40,190 nt of DNA from the NCBI GenBank assembly GCA_944377745.1, contig CALWFV010000032.1:1-40190 (forward strand), read 5' to 3'. A program made the position numbers and the translations under genes. Source of the DNA: an uncultured Mediterraneibacter sp. (lineage in GTDB: Bacteria > Bacillota > Clostridia > Lachnospirales > Lachnospiraceae). Shown piece after piece: positions 23,465 through 33,082 of this stretch (positions are counted from its first letter, which is position 1; each line of letters begins with the position of its first letter). Under the pieces are notes generated by a model. That model did not search any database and was not told the DNA's origin. It saw only the letters and a program-made list of their open reading frames with translations.

Positions 23465-24142
23465 ATGGAACGGATCAGAGTAGAATCAGTGAGTTATTCG
23501 TATCAGAACAAATATCAGACTGTGGAGGCGGTGAAGGATGTTTCCTGCTCTTTTGAAACGGGAACGCTGTACGCGGTCACCGGGGAATCAGGGAGTGGAA
23601 AAAGTACGTTCCTTTCTCTTCTTGCAGGACTTGACTGCCCGGATAAAGGGAAAATCTTTGTGGACGGGGAAGACCTGAGCGTTATCGACCGGGATGCATA
23701 CCGCAGAGAGAAGGTGGCGGTCATTTACCAGGCGTTTCATCTTTTCCCTCTGCTCACCGCCCTGGAGAATGTCAGATATCCCCTGGAGATACAGGGAATG
23801 CCGCGGAAAGAGGCGGGAGAACAGGCAAGAGGATATTTATGTGCGGTAGGGATCGGCGAAGAAAAGTTTGGGAAATATCCCCGGATGATGAGCGGGGGAG
23901 AACAGCAGCGGATAGCCATCGCCCGGGCAATGGCGTCCGGCGGAAAGCTCCTGCTCGCCGACGAGCCTACGGGGAACCTGGATACGGAGAATGAGGAGAA
24001 GGTGGTAGAGCTTCTCATCTCTCTTGCTCATGACCGGGATTATACAGTCATTCTGGTGACGCACAACCGGGAGATCGCAGAGCGCGCGGATGTCTGGATG
24101 GTCATGAAGGACGGAAGACTGACCGTGAAGCCCGGACTGTGA
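23465..24142 (+). CDS. ABC transporter ATP-binding protein (MacB/LolD type)
   Basis: A 225-residue nucleotide-binding subunit. Walker A is GESGSGKST (about 40-48), the Q-loop is VIYQAFHLF, the signature is MSGGEQQR (about 142) and Walker B is LLLADEPTGNLD. It belongs to the clade that powers MacB, LolCDE and BceAB-type mechanotransmission exporters. It lies between its two presumed permease partners; its stop overlaps the upstream signals of the second permease gene. Substrates of this class in Firmicutes are often antimicrobial peptides or lipid-associated compounds; nothing here fixes the ligand. Confidence 0.94.
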   Translation: MERIRVESVSYSYQNKYQTVEAVKDVSCSFETGTLYAVTGESGSGKSTFLSLLAGLDCPDKGKIFVDGEDLSVIDRDAYRREKVAVIYQAFHLFPLLTALENVRYPLEIQGMPRKEAGEQARGYLCAVGIGEEKFGKYPRMMSGGEQQRIAIARAMASGGKLLLADEPTGNLDTENEEKVVELLISLAHDRDYTVILVTHNREIAERADVWMVMKDGRLTVKPGL

Positions 24143-24153
24143 GGTGGTTGAGG

Positions 24154-25992
24154 ATGACATTTTATTACAGTATAAAACAGATGATGAGAAGCCCGCTTAA
24201 AAGTATCCTCTTTTTCCTGCTCATTGCTGTGTGCGCTTTTTTTCTGGCACTGGGAGGGGCGTTTGCGTATATGGGAAGCGACGAGCTCCAGGGGTTTGAT
24301 GAGAAGTTTACGACCATTGGCACTGTGGAGCAGAAATATGAGGGGACAGAGACACGTTCGAGCTGGGATCCCGAGAAACAGACATACGAATACTACAGTA
24401 CAGGATATTTCGGAGAATGGATCGACGACAGTGAGCTGGCGGATCTTGACGGAGTTGACTATATCCTGGAGCCGAAACAGCGCCCGTATTTCGGGGCGTA
24501 TATCGAGGATCTTTACGACGGGATCGGAAGCCCGAACTGGGGGACTGTGGTCGCCGCTCCGGTGGAGACCGGAAGCATGTATCCGTCACTGCTCATGCGC
24601 GTCGTCCGCACGATCGACGGAACGATGGAAGAGGGAGAGCTGTTTTACCTCTGCGACCATCAGGGCCGGACTCCGGATGTACTGGAGGCAGGGAAGGAGT
24701 ATGTGATGCAGATCTATATGGCGAACTTCGCCCACGGTCCGGCGGTCAGCGAGGGAGAAGAGGTGATGGAATACTGGCTTGCCTACGGGATCCATTCCAG
24801 GCAGTATACGATGGAAAAGGAACGGGTCTATGATCCGGTGAATGAAGAGGAGCGCTATTATGACGAAGTGACAGACGGTTTCTTTGAGACGGAGCGGGGA
24901 AAACGGTGGCTCAAGATGGAGAATTATCAGGATCTCGCCATGCATACGATCCCGGTGCAGCCCACGGACGGAACCTGTCTTCTCATGCACTTTTATGACA
25001 ACGAAGCACAGATCACGGAAGGGCGGGACATTACGGAAAAAGAGTATAAAGAAGGCGCAAAAGTATGCCTTGTTCCTGAGAACCTTGCCATGCGCCTTGG
25101 AAAGGAACTGGGGGATACTCTGACGCTTCCTCTTTACTATGCAGATTATTCCCGTTCGGTAGGGGAGGCGTCCATGCTGGGCGCAGGCGGCTGTCAGCTG
25201 AACAATATACTGAATGCAAAGGGAGAACTTTATGAAGTGTTCGATGAACAGGAATATAAGATTGTAGGGATCTACACGGCGGAGGATAAAGGCTCCGGCG
25301 CCTACAGCGCCGGAGAAAATGAAGTGGTGATACCATGGAATGCTGTGCCGGAGGATTCCTGGAAGGACAACATCGTGGGCTGGTATCCCATGAGCGGTGC
25401 GACCACATCCTTTCAGATCCCAAACGGGACCATCGAAGAGTTCCAGGAGAAATGGGATGCCCTGGGAATCGATGAGCTGGAGATCCGTTTTTATGATATG
25501 GGATATACCCAGCTTCAGGAAAATCTGGAGAACCGGAGACTCATGTCAGTAATATTCCTTATAAGCGGATGTGTGATGGCGGTCATGATCCTGTGTTTCT
25601 TTTCCAGCCTGTTTATCACAGGGCAGAGGGAGAGGATCGCTGTGGAACGCCTTATGGGGCGGACGAAGCGACAGTGCGCAGCGTCTATCCTGACGGGGAT
25701 GCTCCTTCTGAGTGCCGCAGGATGTGCCGTCGGGAGCGCTGCCGGGTGGCTGGCGTCCGGGAAGGCGGCTCAGAGCGCGGGAGATACGATCGAGTTTGAC
25801 AGGACGTACAGCGATAATGTGATCGCGAATACAGAACCAGAGTCGGAGGCAGAGGCAAAACAGGCCGGACCGGTCCTGCCCTGTATAACCGGCGGCATCC
25901 TGCTTGCGACGTCGGCAGCGGTTTCCGGGGGTTATATGGGAAAGGTGCTGAGGAAAGAACCGCTCAGGATGCTGGGGGAGATCGAGGAGTAA
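24154..25992 (+). CDS. FtsX/MacB-type ABC permease, second subunit
   Basis: About 612 residues. One helix near residues 13-35 (ILFFLLIAVCAFFLALGGAFAY), an extracytoplasmic domain of roughly 425 residues rich in Asp, Glu and Tyr, then three helices at the C-terminus. This is the four-helix plan of type VII ABC transporters. It has no MerR domain, in contrast to its partner at 21494. ATG 24154 is chosen over GTG 24139, which would overlap the ATPase stop; GAGGTGG sits just upstream. It ends the operon, with a terminator 45 bases later. Confidence 0.88.
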   Translation: MTFYYSIKQMMRSPLKSILFFLLIAVCAFFLALGGAFAYMGSDELQGFDEKFTTIGTVEQKYEGTETRSSWDPEKQTYEYYSTGYFGEWIDDSELADLDGVDYILEPKQRPYFGAYIEDLYDGIGSPNWGTVVAAPVETGSMYPSLLMRVVRTIDGTMEEGELFYLCDHQGRTPDVLEAGKEYVMQIYMANFAHGPAVSEGEEVMEYWLAYGIHSRQYTMEKERVYDPVNEEERYYDEVTDGFFETERGKRWLKMENYQDLAMHTIPVQPTDGTCLLMHFYDNEAQITEGRDITEKEYKEGAKVCLVPENLAMRLGKELGDTLTLPLYYADYSRSVGEASMLGAGGCQLNNILNAKGELYEVFDEQEYKIVGIYTAEDKGSGAYSAGENEVVIPWNAVPEDSWKDNIVGWYPMSGATTSFQIPNGTIEEFQEKWDALGIDELEIRFYDMGYTQLQENLENRRLMSVIFLISGCVMAVMILCFFSSLFITGQRERIAVERLMGRTKRQCAASILTGMLLLSAAGCAVGSAAGWLASGKAAQSAGDTIEFDRTYSDNVIANTEPESEAEAKQAGPVLPCITGGILLATSAAVSGGYMGKVLRKEPLRMLGEIEE

Positions 25993-26036
25993 GAACGGCA
26001 GCGAGAATTGAGAGGATATTTGAATAAACGTGCAGC

Positions 26037-26075
26037 CAAAATGCCGGCTTTCTGAAGTGAAAAGCCGGTATTTTG
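26037..26075. terminator. Bidirectional terminator between convergent ABC operons
   Basis: A 15-bp stem (26037-26051 with 26061-26075, one wobble), nine-base loop, A-rich and T-rich ends on opposite sides. It separates the plus-strand MerR-ABC operon from the minus-strand NitT/TauT-type pair. Confidence 0.8.
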
Positions 26076-26087
26076 ACGCGGATGCAC

Positions 26088-26885
26088 TTAAAACCGCTTT
26101 TCATATATTTTCTCCACCGCTCCGATCACCGCATACAACGCCATTGCCATGATGCACAGCAGCAGGATCGACATGATAAGCCAATCCATCTTGAACACCT
26201 GGCTGGAGTAGATGATGAGATACCCAAGTCCGTTCCTGGCTGCCAGGAATTCCCCGATCACCACGCCCACAAGACATAATCCGATGTTTACTTTCATATT
26301 GCTTATGATAGAAGGAATGGAACCGGGCAGGACGACCTTTGTCAGGGCGTGTCTGCGGTTTCCGTGGAGGGTGTAGATCAGCTTGATCTTTTCCTGATCC
26401 ACTGTGGTGAAGCTGGTGTACAGGTTCATGATGCTTCCGAAGAGAGCCACGGACATTCCGGCTACGATGATCGTGGTCGGCGTAGCGCCGAGCCAGACGA
26501 TAAGCAGCGGAGCAAGGGCGGATTTTGGCAGGCTGTTCAGAACCACCATATAGGGCTCCAGTATCTCCGAGAGCCTGCGGCTGCACCACAGCAGGACTGC
26601 GGTGAGAATGCTGACAAGTGTGACAAGAAGAAAACTGGCAATTGTTTCATAGAGGGTTACCCATATATGAAGAAAGATGGAACGGTCCATTACCATTTCC
26701 CGGAAACACATGCAGATCTTGGACGGGCTGCTGAAGATGAAGGAATCAATAAGTCCTGCGTCTGCGCTGACTTCCCAAAGAAGCAGGAACAGGATCAGAA
26801 TCGCCGCGCGGGCGATGCGGACGGTGATGCGGCGCCGTTTCAGAGAACGCAGGAACAATGCCTGCCCGGTTGATATTTTATTCAT
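26088..26885 (-). CDS. ABC transporter permease, NitT/TauT (SsuC-like) family
   Basis: A 265-residue permease with about six helices. The LNSLPKSALAPLLIVWLG stretch and the EAA-type loop (TKVVLPGSIPSIISNMKVNIGLC in parts) are typical of nitrate/sulfonate/taurine-type importers, a family that also carries HMP and other thiamin precursors. Its start overlaps the end of the ATPase gene by eight bases, so the two are coupled. No binding protein gene is next to it. Confidence 0.9.
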   Translation of the reverse strand: MNKISTGQALFLRSLKRRRITVRIARAAILILFLLLWEVSADAGLIDSFIFSSPSKICMCFREMVMDRSIFLHIWVTLYETIASFLLVTLVSILTAVLLWCSRRLSEILEPYMVVLNSLPKSALAPLLIVWLGATPTTIIVAGMSVALFGSIMNLYTSFTTVDQEKIKLIYTLHGNRRHALTKVVLPGSIPSIISNMKVNIGLCLVGVVIGEFLAARNGLGYLIIYSSQVFKMDWLIMSILLLCIMAMALYAVIGAVEKIYEKRF

Positions 26886-27645
26886 GGCGGTTCAGCTCCT
26901 TCCATATCTTATTGAAATAGTTTTTAAACTCCGGAGCATTCCGTCTGGCCAGGGGAGTATCATTTTCCAGAGAAAATGACACAGGCAGGATATCAGACAC
27001 TGTTGCCGGCCGGGCGCTCAGGATGATAATGCGGTCTGCCAGGCTTACTGCCTCGGAGAGATCGTGGGTGACCAGAAGGGCGGTCTTTCCGGATTTTCGG
27101 ATGATCTGCCCGATATCGTCGCTCACATTCAGCCTGGTCTGATAATCCAGCGCGGAGAAAGGTTCATCCAGAAGAAGAAGTTCCGGATCCAGAAGGAGGG
27201 TGCGGATCAGAGCGGCGCGTTGCCGCATCCCTCCGGAAAGTTCAGAGGGTTTTGAGCGGGCAAACTGAGCCAGGCCGTATTGTTCCAGCAGTTCCTCTGC
27301 TCTCTTTTTTGTTTTATCATCCAGAGTTCCGTTGATCTCCGCCCCCAGAATGATATTCCGGTAGACGGTGCGCCATTCAAACAGATAGTCATGCTGGAGC
27401 ATATAGCCGATTCGGGATGAGTTTTCTGTCAGGGGTGCGCCATTCAACAGAATCTCGCCGGATTCCGCCCGCATCAGCCCGGCGATCAGGGAGAGCAGCG
27501 TGGATTTGCCGCATCCGGAAGGTCCGACGACAGCTGTGAATTCGCCGGGCGACAGGGAAAATGTAATGCCGGACAATGCCTGAGTTTCACCCTCCGGTGT
27601 GTGATAGGAATAGGATATATTTTTTAATTCCAGTATTGGTTTCAT
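26878..27645 (-). CDS. ABC transporter ATP-binding protein, NitT/TauT (SsuB-like) family
   Basis: A 255-residue ATPase with Walker A GPSGCGKST (about 41-49), signature LSGGMRQR, Walker B LLLLDEPFSALD and an H-loop VTHDLSEAV. First gene of the minus-strand pair, with AGGAGTG upstream of ATG 27645. The substrate is unknown because no periplasmic-type binding lipoprotein is encoded within the pair or in the 238 bases upstream. Sulfonates, nitrate or pyrimidine precursors are the usual cargos of the family. Confidence 0.92.
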   Translation of the reverse strand: MKPILELKNISYSYHTPEGETQALSGITFSLSPGEFTAVVGPSGCGKSTLLSLIAGLMRAESGEILLNGAPLTENSSRIGYMLQHDYLFEWRTVYRNIILGAEINGTLDDKTKKRAEELLEQYGLAQFARSKPSELSGGMRQRAALIRTLLLDPELLLLDEPFSALDYQTRLNVSDDIGQIIRKSGKTALLVTHDLSEAVSLADRIIILSARPATVSDILPVSFSLENDTPLARRNAPEFKNYFNKIWKELNRHE

Positions 27646-27804
27646 GTGTTCACTCCTGTTCTGCGGTATATAGTTAATGTATGAAAAAATGCGGGAACTG
27701 TGCGGCGCAGGAATATGGAGGGAAAAGAGCAGGTCAGCAGATCAGAAAGCAGATGAGGCAGAATGTGTGCGGAAACCGGGCGGAGATGTCCGGAAAGTTC
27801 TGAC

Positions 27805-27832
27805 TTGACGGATAGGGAAAAGGGATTAAAAT
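27805..27832 (+). promoter_or_regulatory. queH promoter
   Basis: TTGACG (27805-27810), 16-base spacer, TAAAAT (27827-27832), about 50 bases before the gene. Confidence 0.6.
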
Positions 27833-27883
27833 AGAGGATAACGCGGAGAAGAGCATTATGCGAGAGACAGGAGAGTCGTTTAT

Positions 27884-28528
27884 ATGAATGTACAGAAAGT
27901 AAACTATCAGAAAGAACTGGATAAGATCCTGGACCGTATCCGGAAAGAAGGAAAAGTGCCTTCGCTTCTGCTACACAGCTGCTGTGCTCCGTGCAGCAGT
28001 TATGTGCTGGAATATCTGTCGGAATATTTTGAGATCACGGTTTTTTATTATAATCCGAATATTTATCCCGAGAGTGAATATGAGAAGCGGATCGAGGAGC
28101 AGCAGGAGCTGATCGGAGAGATGAAATTCCGGCATCCGGTTTCGTTTCTGGGTGGCCCTTATGATAAGGAAAGATTCTATGAGACGACGGCGGGAATGGA
28201 ACATCTGAAGGAGGGCGGAGCAAGATGCATGAAATGTTATGAGCTTCGTCTTTCTGAGGCGGCGCAGATGGCGGCGGAAGGCGGCTTTGATTATTTCACT
28301 ACCACGCTCAGCATCAGCCCGCTGAAGAATGCACAGAAGTTAAATGAGATCGGGATCCGTCTGGGAGAGCGTGTGGGAGTGCCCTATCTGGTGTCTGATT
28401 TTAAAAAGAAGAACGGATATAAAAGGTCGACGGAACTCTCGGCGGAGTACGGACTGTACCGCCAGGATTACTGCGGATGTGAGTTTTCCCTGGCGCAGCG
28501 GGAGAGGGAAAAGGAAGACCGAAAATAG
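27884..28528 (+). CDS. queH: Epoxyqueuosine reductase QueH
   Basis: A 214-residue protein of the former DUF208 family, the non-orthologous replacement of QueG. It reduces epoxyqueuosine to queuosine in the wobble base of tRNAs with GUN anticodons. Iron-sulfur and catalytic cysteines are in place: HSCCAPCSSY (C33, C34, C37), CMKCYELRL and YCGCEFSL. Also seen are the FYYNPNIYP and TTTLSISPLKN blocks of the family. The ribosome site is weak. No other queuosine gene is nearby. Confidence 0.93.
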   Translation: MNVQKVNYQKELDKILDRIRKEGKVPSLLLHSCCAPCSSYVLEYLSEYFEITVFYYNPNIYPESEYEKRIEEQQELIGEMKFRHPVSFLGGPYDKERFYETTAGMEHLKEGGARCMKCYELRLSEAAQMAAEGGFDYFTTTLSISPLKNAQKLNEIGIRLGERVGVPYLVSDFKKKNGYKRSTELSAEYGLYRQDYCGCEFSLAQREREKEDRK

Positions 28529-28566
28529 GAGTTTTCTTCACCTGTTTGACATTTATGGTAGACATT

Positions 28567-28582
28567 TCACACTTTAGTGTGA
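28567..28582. promoter_or_regulatory. Palindrome upstream of argH, possible operator
   Basis: TCACACT-TT-AGTGTGA, seven-base arms around two bases, begins 15 bases after a consensus TTGACA at 28546-28551 and so sits where a -10 region would be expected. A repressor site is plausible. It does not resemble an ArgR box. Confidence 0.45.
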
Positions 28583-28628
28583 TAAACTTAGGAGAAAATG
28601 CAACAGCGAAAGGAATGAGGAGACGAAA

Positions 28629-30008
28629 ATGGCACAGTTATGGGGCGGACGTTTCACAAAGGAAACGGACAAGCTGGTATATAATTTTAATGCTTCGATC
28701 TCTTTTGACAAACGGTTTTACCGACAGGATATCAGGGGTAGCATTGCACATGTGGCCATGCTGGCAAAACAGGGCATCCTGACGGAGGAAGAGAAAGAAA
28801 AGATCACGGACGGACTGAACGGCATCCTGAGGGATGTGGAAAACGGGAGCCTCGAGATTACAGATGAATATGAAGACATCCACAGCTTCGTGGAGGCGAA
28901 TCTGATCGACCGGATCGGAGATGCGGGAAAAAAACTACACACCGGTCGGAGCAGAAACGATCAGGTGTCGCTTGACATGAAGCTGTATACCCGGGATGAG
29001 ATCATTGAGCTGGACGGACTGCTCAAAGAGCTGCTGGAAGTCCTGCTGAAGCTGATGAAGGAGAACGTGGAGACCTATATGCCCGGCTTTACTCATCTGC
29101 AGAAGGCGCAGCCGATCACACTGGCTCACCACATGGGGGCCTATTTTGAGATGTTCAAGCGTGACAGATCCCGGATGAAGGATATCTATAAAAGGATGAA
29201 CTACTGTCCGCTGGGGTCCGGCGCTCTGGCAGGGACAACCTATCCTCTGGACAGGGAATATACGGCAGAGCTTCTGGAGTTTGACGGTCCTACTCTGAAT
29301 AGTATGGATTCTGTATCAGACAGGGATTATCTGATCGAACTGCTGTCGGCCATGTCCACGGTGATGATGCATCTGAGCCGGTTCTCGGAGGAAGTCATCA
29401 TCTGGAATACGAACGAATACAAGTTCGTAGAGATTGATGACGCCTACAGTACGGGGAGCAGCATCATGCCTCAGAAGAAAAATCCGGATATCGCGGAACT
29501 GGTAAGAGGAAAGACCGGAAGAGTCTACGGCGCGCTTATGTCACTGCTGACTACGATGAAGGGGCTGCCTCTTGCTTACAACAAGGATATGCAGGAAGAT
29601 AAGGAGTTCGTATTTGATGCCATTGACACGACAAAGGGATGTCTGGCACTGTTTACGGGAATGCTTAAGACCATGAAGTTCAATAAGGAACGAATGGAGG
29701 AGAGCGCGAAGCATGGATTCACCAATGCCACGGACGCGGCGGATTATCTGGTGAACCATGGAGTTCCTTTCCGGGATGCTCACGGTATTGTGGGCAGACT
29801 GGTGTTGTACTGTCTGGAGAAGAAGATCGCGCTGGACGATATGACGCTGGACGAATTCAAGGCAATCTCGCCAGTGTTTGAGGACGATATCTATGACGCG
29901 ATCAGTATGAAAACCTGTGTGGAGACGAGAAACACCATCGGTGCCCCCGGAAAAGCGGCAATGGAAAAGGTGATCGCTGCAGAGGAAGCATATCTTGCGG
30001 CAGAATGA
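28629..30008 (+). CDS. argH: Argininosuccinate lyase
   Basis: A 459-residue enzyme of the fumarase/aspartase superfamily that splits argininosuccinate into arginine and fumarate, the last step of arginine synthesis. Seen: [11 protein letters not shown] start, [35 protein letters not shown] and the superfamily signature [18 protein letters not shown] precedes ATG 28629. argG and other arginine genes are not adjacent. The final GAPGKAAM and AEEAYL stretches end it at normal length. Confidence 0.97.
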   Translation: MAQLWGGRFTKETDKLVYNFNASISFDKRFYRQDIRGSIAHVAMLAKQGILTEEEKEKITDGLNGILRDVENGSLEITDEYEDIHSFVEANLIDRIGDAGKKLHTGRSRNDQVSLDMKLYTRDEIIELDGLLKELLEVLLKLMKENVETYMPGFTHLQKAQPITLAHHMGAYFEMFKRDRSRMKDIYKRMNYCPLGSGALAGTTYPLDREYTAELLEFDGPTLNSMDSVSDRDYLIELLSAMSTVMMHLSRFSEEVIIWNTNEYKFVEIDDAYSTGSSIMPQKKNPDIAELVRGKTGRVYGALMSLLTTMKGLPLAYNKDMQEDKEFVFDAIDTTKGCLALFTGMLKTMKFNKERMEESAKHGFTNATDAADYLVNHGVPFRDAHGIVGRLVLYCLEKKIALDDMTLDEFKAISPVFEDDIYDAISMKTCVETRNTIGAPGKAAMEKVIAAEEAYLAAE

Positions 30009-30081
30009 TACAGCCGGATCTGCATGATCAGTCAGATCCTTAATGACAGGTAGAAAAATACATTTGAAAAGGAGAAATAAA

Positions 30082-31167
30082 ATGGATCAGAAATTAAGAG
30101 TTGGAATTCTTGGTGCAACAGGAATGGTGGGACAGAGATTTATTTCACTGCTTGAGAATCATCCGTGGTTCGAGGTTGTGACAGTAGCTGCAAGCCCCCG
30201 TTCTGCAGGAAAGACATATGAGGAAGCGGTAGGCGGACGCTGGAAAATGGATACTCCTATGCCGGAGGCCGTGAAAAAGCTTGTAGTCCTCAATGTCAAT
30301 GAAGTGGAGAAAGTTGCTTCTACTGTGGATTTTGTGTTCAGCGCAGTGGATATGACAAAAGAGGAGATCAAGGCGATCGAGGAAGAGTATGCAAAGACAG
30401 AGACGCCGGTTGTCTCTAATAACAGCGCGCACCGCTGGACGCCGGACGTGCCGATGGTCGTACCGGAGATCAATTCAGATCATTTTAATGTGATCCCGGA
30501 TCAGAAGAAACGTCTCGGAACAACACGCGGATTCATTGCAGTAAAACCGAACTGCTCCATTCAGAGCTATGCTCCCTGTCTTGCAGCATGGAAAGAATTC
30601 GGCCCGAAAGAACTGGTCGTTACAACATACCAGGCAATCTCCGGAGCAGGAAAGACTTTCAAAGACTGGCCGGAAATGGAAGGGAATATTATCCCCTACA
30701 TCGGCGGCGAGGAAGAAAAGAGCGAGCAGGAGCCGCTGCGTGTGCTCGGTAAAGTGGAGAACGGACAGATCGTAAAGGCGGATCTTCCGAAGATCACATG
30801 CCAGTGCGTGCGTGTCCCGGTGCTGAACGGACATACTGCCGCAGTATTTATCAATTTTGAGAAGAAACCGACGAAAGAGCAGCTTATCGAGAAGCTTGTA
30901 AACTTCAAAGGTTTCCCGCAGGAGGCAGGACTTCCCAGCGCGCCGAAGCAGTTCATCCAGTATCTGGAGGAGGACAACCGTCCCCAGGTGACAATGGATG
31001 TTGACTACGAGAAAGGAATGGGTGTTTCTATCGGCCGTCTGAGAGAGGACACCATGTTTGACTATAAGTTTATCGGACTTTCTCATAACACAGTCAGAGG
31101 AGCAGCCGGCGGAGCTGTGCTGTGCGCAGAGGCGCTGACGGCAAAAGGATATATCGCAAAGAAGTAG
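30082..31167 (+). CDS. asd: Aspartate-semialdehyde dehydrogenase (archaeal/fungal type)
   Basis: A 361-residue NADP-dependent enzyme making aspartate semialdehyde from aspartyl phosphate, the branch point to lysine, threonine and methionine. N-terminal VGILGATGMVGQRF binds NADP; catalytic cysteine is C158 in KPNCSIQ; a GAGKTF segment and the late RLREDTMFDYKF follow. The sequence is of the archaeal/fungal subclass, not the E. coli subclass. ATG 30082 is set by AAGGAG; the longer reading from 30043 lacks a site. Confidence 0.96.
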   Translation: MDQKLRVGILGATGMVGQRFISLLENHPWFEVVTVAASPRSAGKTYEEAVGGRWKMDTPMPEAVKKLVVLNVNEVEKVASTVDFVFSAVDMTKEEIKAIEEEYAKTETPVVSNNSAHRWTPDVPMVVPEINSDHFNVIPDQKKRLGTTRGFIAVKPNCSIQSYAPCLAAWKEFGPKELVVTTYQAISGAGKTFKDWPEMEGNIIPYIGGEEEKSEQEPLRVLGKVENGQIVKADLPKITCQCVRVPVLNGHTAAVFINFEKKPTKEQLIEKLVNFKGFPQEAGLPSAPKQFIQYLEEDNRPQVTMDVDYEKGMGVSIGRLREDTMFDYKFIGLSHNTVRGAAGGAVLCAEALTAKGYIAKK

Positions 31168-31210
31168 GAATATTCTGAAAATATTCTTCGAAGGTGCCGT
31201 GTACTTTTGG
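31168..31210. repeat. REP-like repeat copy 1, between asd and leuC
   Basis: Starts with the imperfect palindrome GAATATTCTGAAAATATTC and continues to GGTGCCGTGTAC. A diverged copy lies at 33083-33120 (about 33 of 38 positions match). Confidence 0.65.
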
Positions 31211-31255
31211 AGAAAGTTGTCAGAAAATATAAACAATTAAAGGAGGCTGATTCCT

Positions 31256-32533
31256 ATGGGAATGACAATGACTCAGAAGATACTGGCTGCCCATGCGGGA
31301 CTGGATTCTGTTGAGGCGGGTCAGCTGATCGAGGCAAAGCTTGATGTGGTCATGGCAAATGACATTACCGGACCGATGGCGCTGCCTATTATCAAACAGA
31401 TGTCGGATCATGTATTTGACAAGGACAAGGTCGTGTTCGTGCCTGATCATTTTACTCCGAACAAGGATATTAAATCCGCAGAGAACTCTAAAGCGATCCG
31501 CGAGTATGCGAAGGAACAGGGACTGACCTGGTATTTTGAGCAGGGAAAATCCGGTGTGGAGCATGCAATCCTTCCGGAGGCAGGAGTTGTCGTAGCGGGA
31601 GAGTGCATTATCGGCGCAGACTCCCATACATGTACATACGGAGCGCTGGGAGCATTTTCCACAGGAATGGGAACGACAGACGTGGCGACCGGTATGGCGA
31701 CAGGAGAAATCTGGTTTAAAGTTCCCAGTGCGATCAAATTTGTTCTGACCGGAAAACCGGGAAAATACGTGAGCGGAAAAGATATCATCATCCATATCAT
31801 CGGAAAGATCGGTGTGGACGGAGCTCTCTATAAATCCATGGAGTTTACCGGGGATGGAATTGCGAACCTGTCCATGGACGACCGCTTTACAATGGCGAAT
31901 ATGGCGATTGAAGCGGGCGCGAAGAACGGAATCTTCCCGGTGGATGAAAAAGCGGAAGCTTACATGAAAGAGCACTCAAAGAAACCGTATACGATCTATG
32001 AGGCAGATGAGGATGCTCAGTATGATGAAGTGATCAACATTGATCTCTCGGAAGTCCGGCCGACTGTGGCATTCCCGCATCTTCCGGGAAATGCAAAGAC
32101 CATCGATGAAGTGGAAGCGATGGAACCGATCAAGATCGATCAGGTTGTTATCGGATCCTGTACCAATGGCCGTATGGAGGATATGAGGAAGGCCGCTGCC
32201 ATCCTGAAAGGACATACAGTACACCCGGATGTGCGTGTTATGGTCATCCCGGCGACTCAGAAAATCTATAAGCAGTGCATTGAAGAAGGACTTCTGGAAA
32301 TCTTCGTGGATGCCGGATGTGCAGTCAATACGCCGAGCTGCGGACCGTGCATGGGCGGACACATGGGAGTTATGGCAGCAGGCGAGAAATGTGTATCCAC
32401 CACGAACAGAAACTTTGTGGGACGTATGGGACATGTGGATTCTCTGATCTATCTTGCGTCGCCGGAAGTAGCGGCGGCAAGCGCCATTGCAGGATATATC
32501 GCAAATCCGGAGAAAGTAGGTGAGGCGAAATGA
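31256..32533 (+). CDS. leuC: 3-isopropylmalate dehydratase large subunit
   Basis: A 425-residue aconitase-superfamily subunit of the two-subunit type. It interconverts 2- and 3-isopropylmalate in leucine synthesis; close relatives also act on citramalate or homocitrate. The 4Fe-4S ligands are C302 in GSCTNGR and C362/C365 in SCGPCMGG. Other motifs: [30 protein letters not shown] sits nine bases before the ATG. It overlaps leuD by four bases. leuA and leuB are absent from the window. Confidence 0.95.
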   Translation: MGMTMTQKILAAHAGLDSVEAGQLIEAKLDVVMANDITGPMALPIIKQMSDHVFDKDKVVFVPDHFTPNKDIKSAENSKAIREYAKEQGLTWYFEQGKSGVEHAILPEAGVVVAGECIIGADSHTCTYGALGAFSTGMGTTDVATGMATGEIWFKVPSAIKFVLTGKPGKYVSGKDIIIHIIGKIGVDGALYKSMEFTGDGIANLSMDDRFTMANMAIEAGAKNGIFPVDEKAEAYMKEHSKKPYTIYEADEDAQYDEVINIDLSEVRPTVAFPHLPGNAKTIDEVEAMEPIKIDQVVIGSCTNGRMEDMRKAAAILKGHTVHPDVRVMVIPATQKIYKQCIEEGLLEIFVDAGCAVNTPSCGPCMGGHMGVMAAGEKCVSTTNRNFVGRMGHVDSLIYLASPEVAAASAIAGYIANPEKVGEAK

Positions 32534-33021
32534 GAGCAAAGGGACATGTGTTTAAATATGGAGACAACGTAGATACAGACGTGATCATTCCCGCAAGATA
32601 CCTGAACTCATTTGATGCGCAGGAGCTTGCAAGCCACGCCATGGCTGATATTGATCCTGATTTTGTCAAAAAGGTACAGCCTGGTGACATGATCGTTGCA
32701 AACAAGAACTTTGGATGTGGTTCTTCCAGAGAGCATGCGCCGCTCTGTCTTAAGACGGCAGGGGTAAGCTGCATCATCGCGGAGACATTTGCAAGGATTT
32801 TCTACCGCAATGCCATCAACATAGGACTTCCGATTATTGAGTGCCCGGAAGCTGCAAAGAATATTGAAGCCGGCGATGAAGTGGAAGTGGATTTTGACAG
32901 TGGAAAGATCTACAATCTGACGAAAGGCACTGAATTTCAGGGACAGCCGTTCCCGGAATTCATGCAGAAACTGATCGCGGCAGGCGGGCTTGTTAATTAT
33001 ACGAACAGTAAGAAAAAATAA
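32530..33021 (+). CDS. leuD: 3-isopropylmalate dehydratase small subunit
   Basis: A 163-residue swivel-domain subunit, partner of LeuC. Family marks: [17 protein letters not shown] near the start and [11 protein letters not shown] near residue 60, a loop that orders the substrate. The short length is normal for the two-subunit bacterial/archaeal class. ATGA overlap with leuC indicates translational coupling. A terminator follows within 25 bases of the stop. Confidence 0.96.
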   Translation: MRAKGHVFKYGDNVDTDVIIPARYLNSFDAQELASHAMADIDPDFVKKVQPGDMIVANKNFGCGSSREHAPLCLKTAGVSCIIAETFARIFYRNAINIGLPIIECPEAAKNIEAGDEVEVDFDSGKIYNLTKGTEFQGQPFPEFMQKLIAAGGLVNYTNSKKK

Positions 33022-33044
33022 AACAACGATTAAAATTGTGAGAC

Positions 33045-33082
33045 AAAGGATGCTGCAGGCAGAGTTTTGCAGCATCCTTTTT
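33045..33082 (+). terminator. Terminator after leuCD
   Basis: AAAGGATGCTGCA (33045-33057) pairs perfectly with 33068-33080, 13 bp, with a TTTTT run at the end. Confidence 0.88.

Noticed and set aside
28567-28582. ArgR box at argH
   Set aside because: ArgR half-sites have a TGNATWWWWATNCA pattern; this palindrome does not fit.
31168-31186. GAATATT palindrome after asd as a terminator
   Set aside because: The stem is short and AT-only with no U-tract; the match to 33083 shows it belongs to a repeat.
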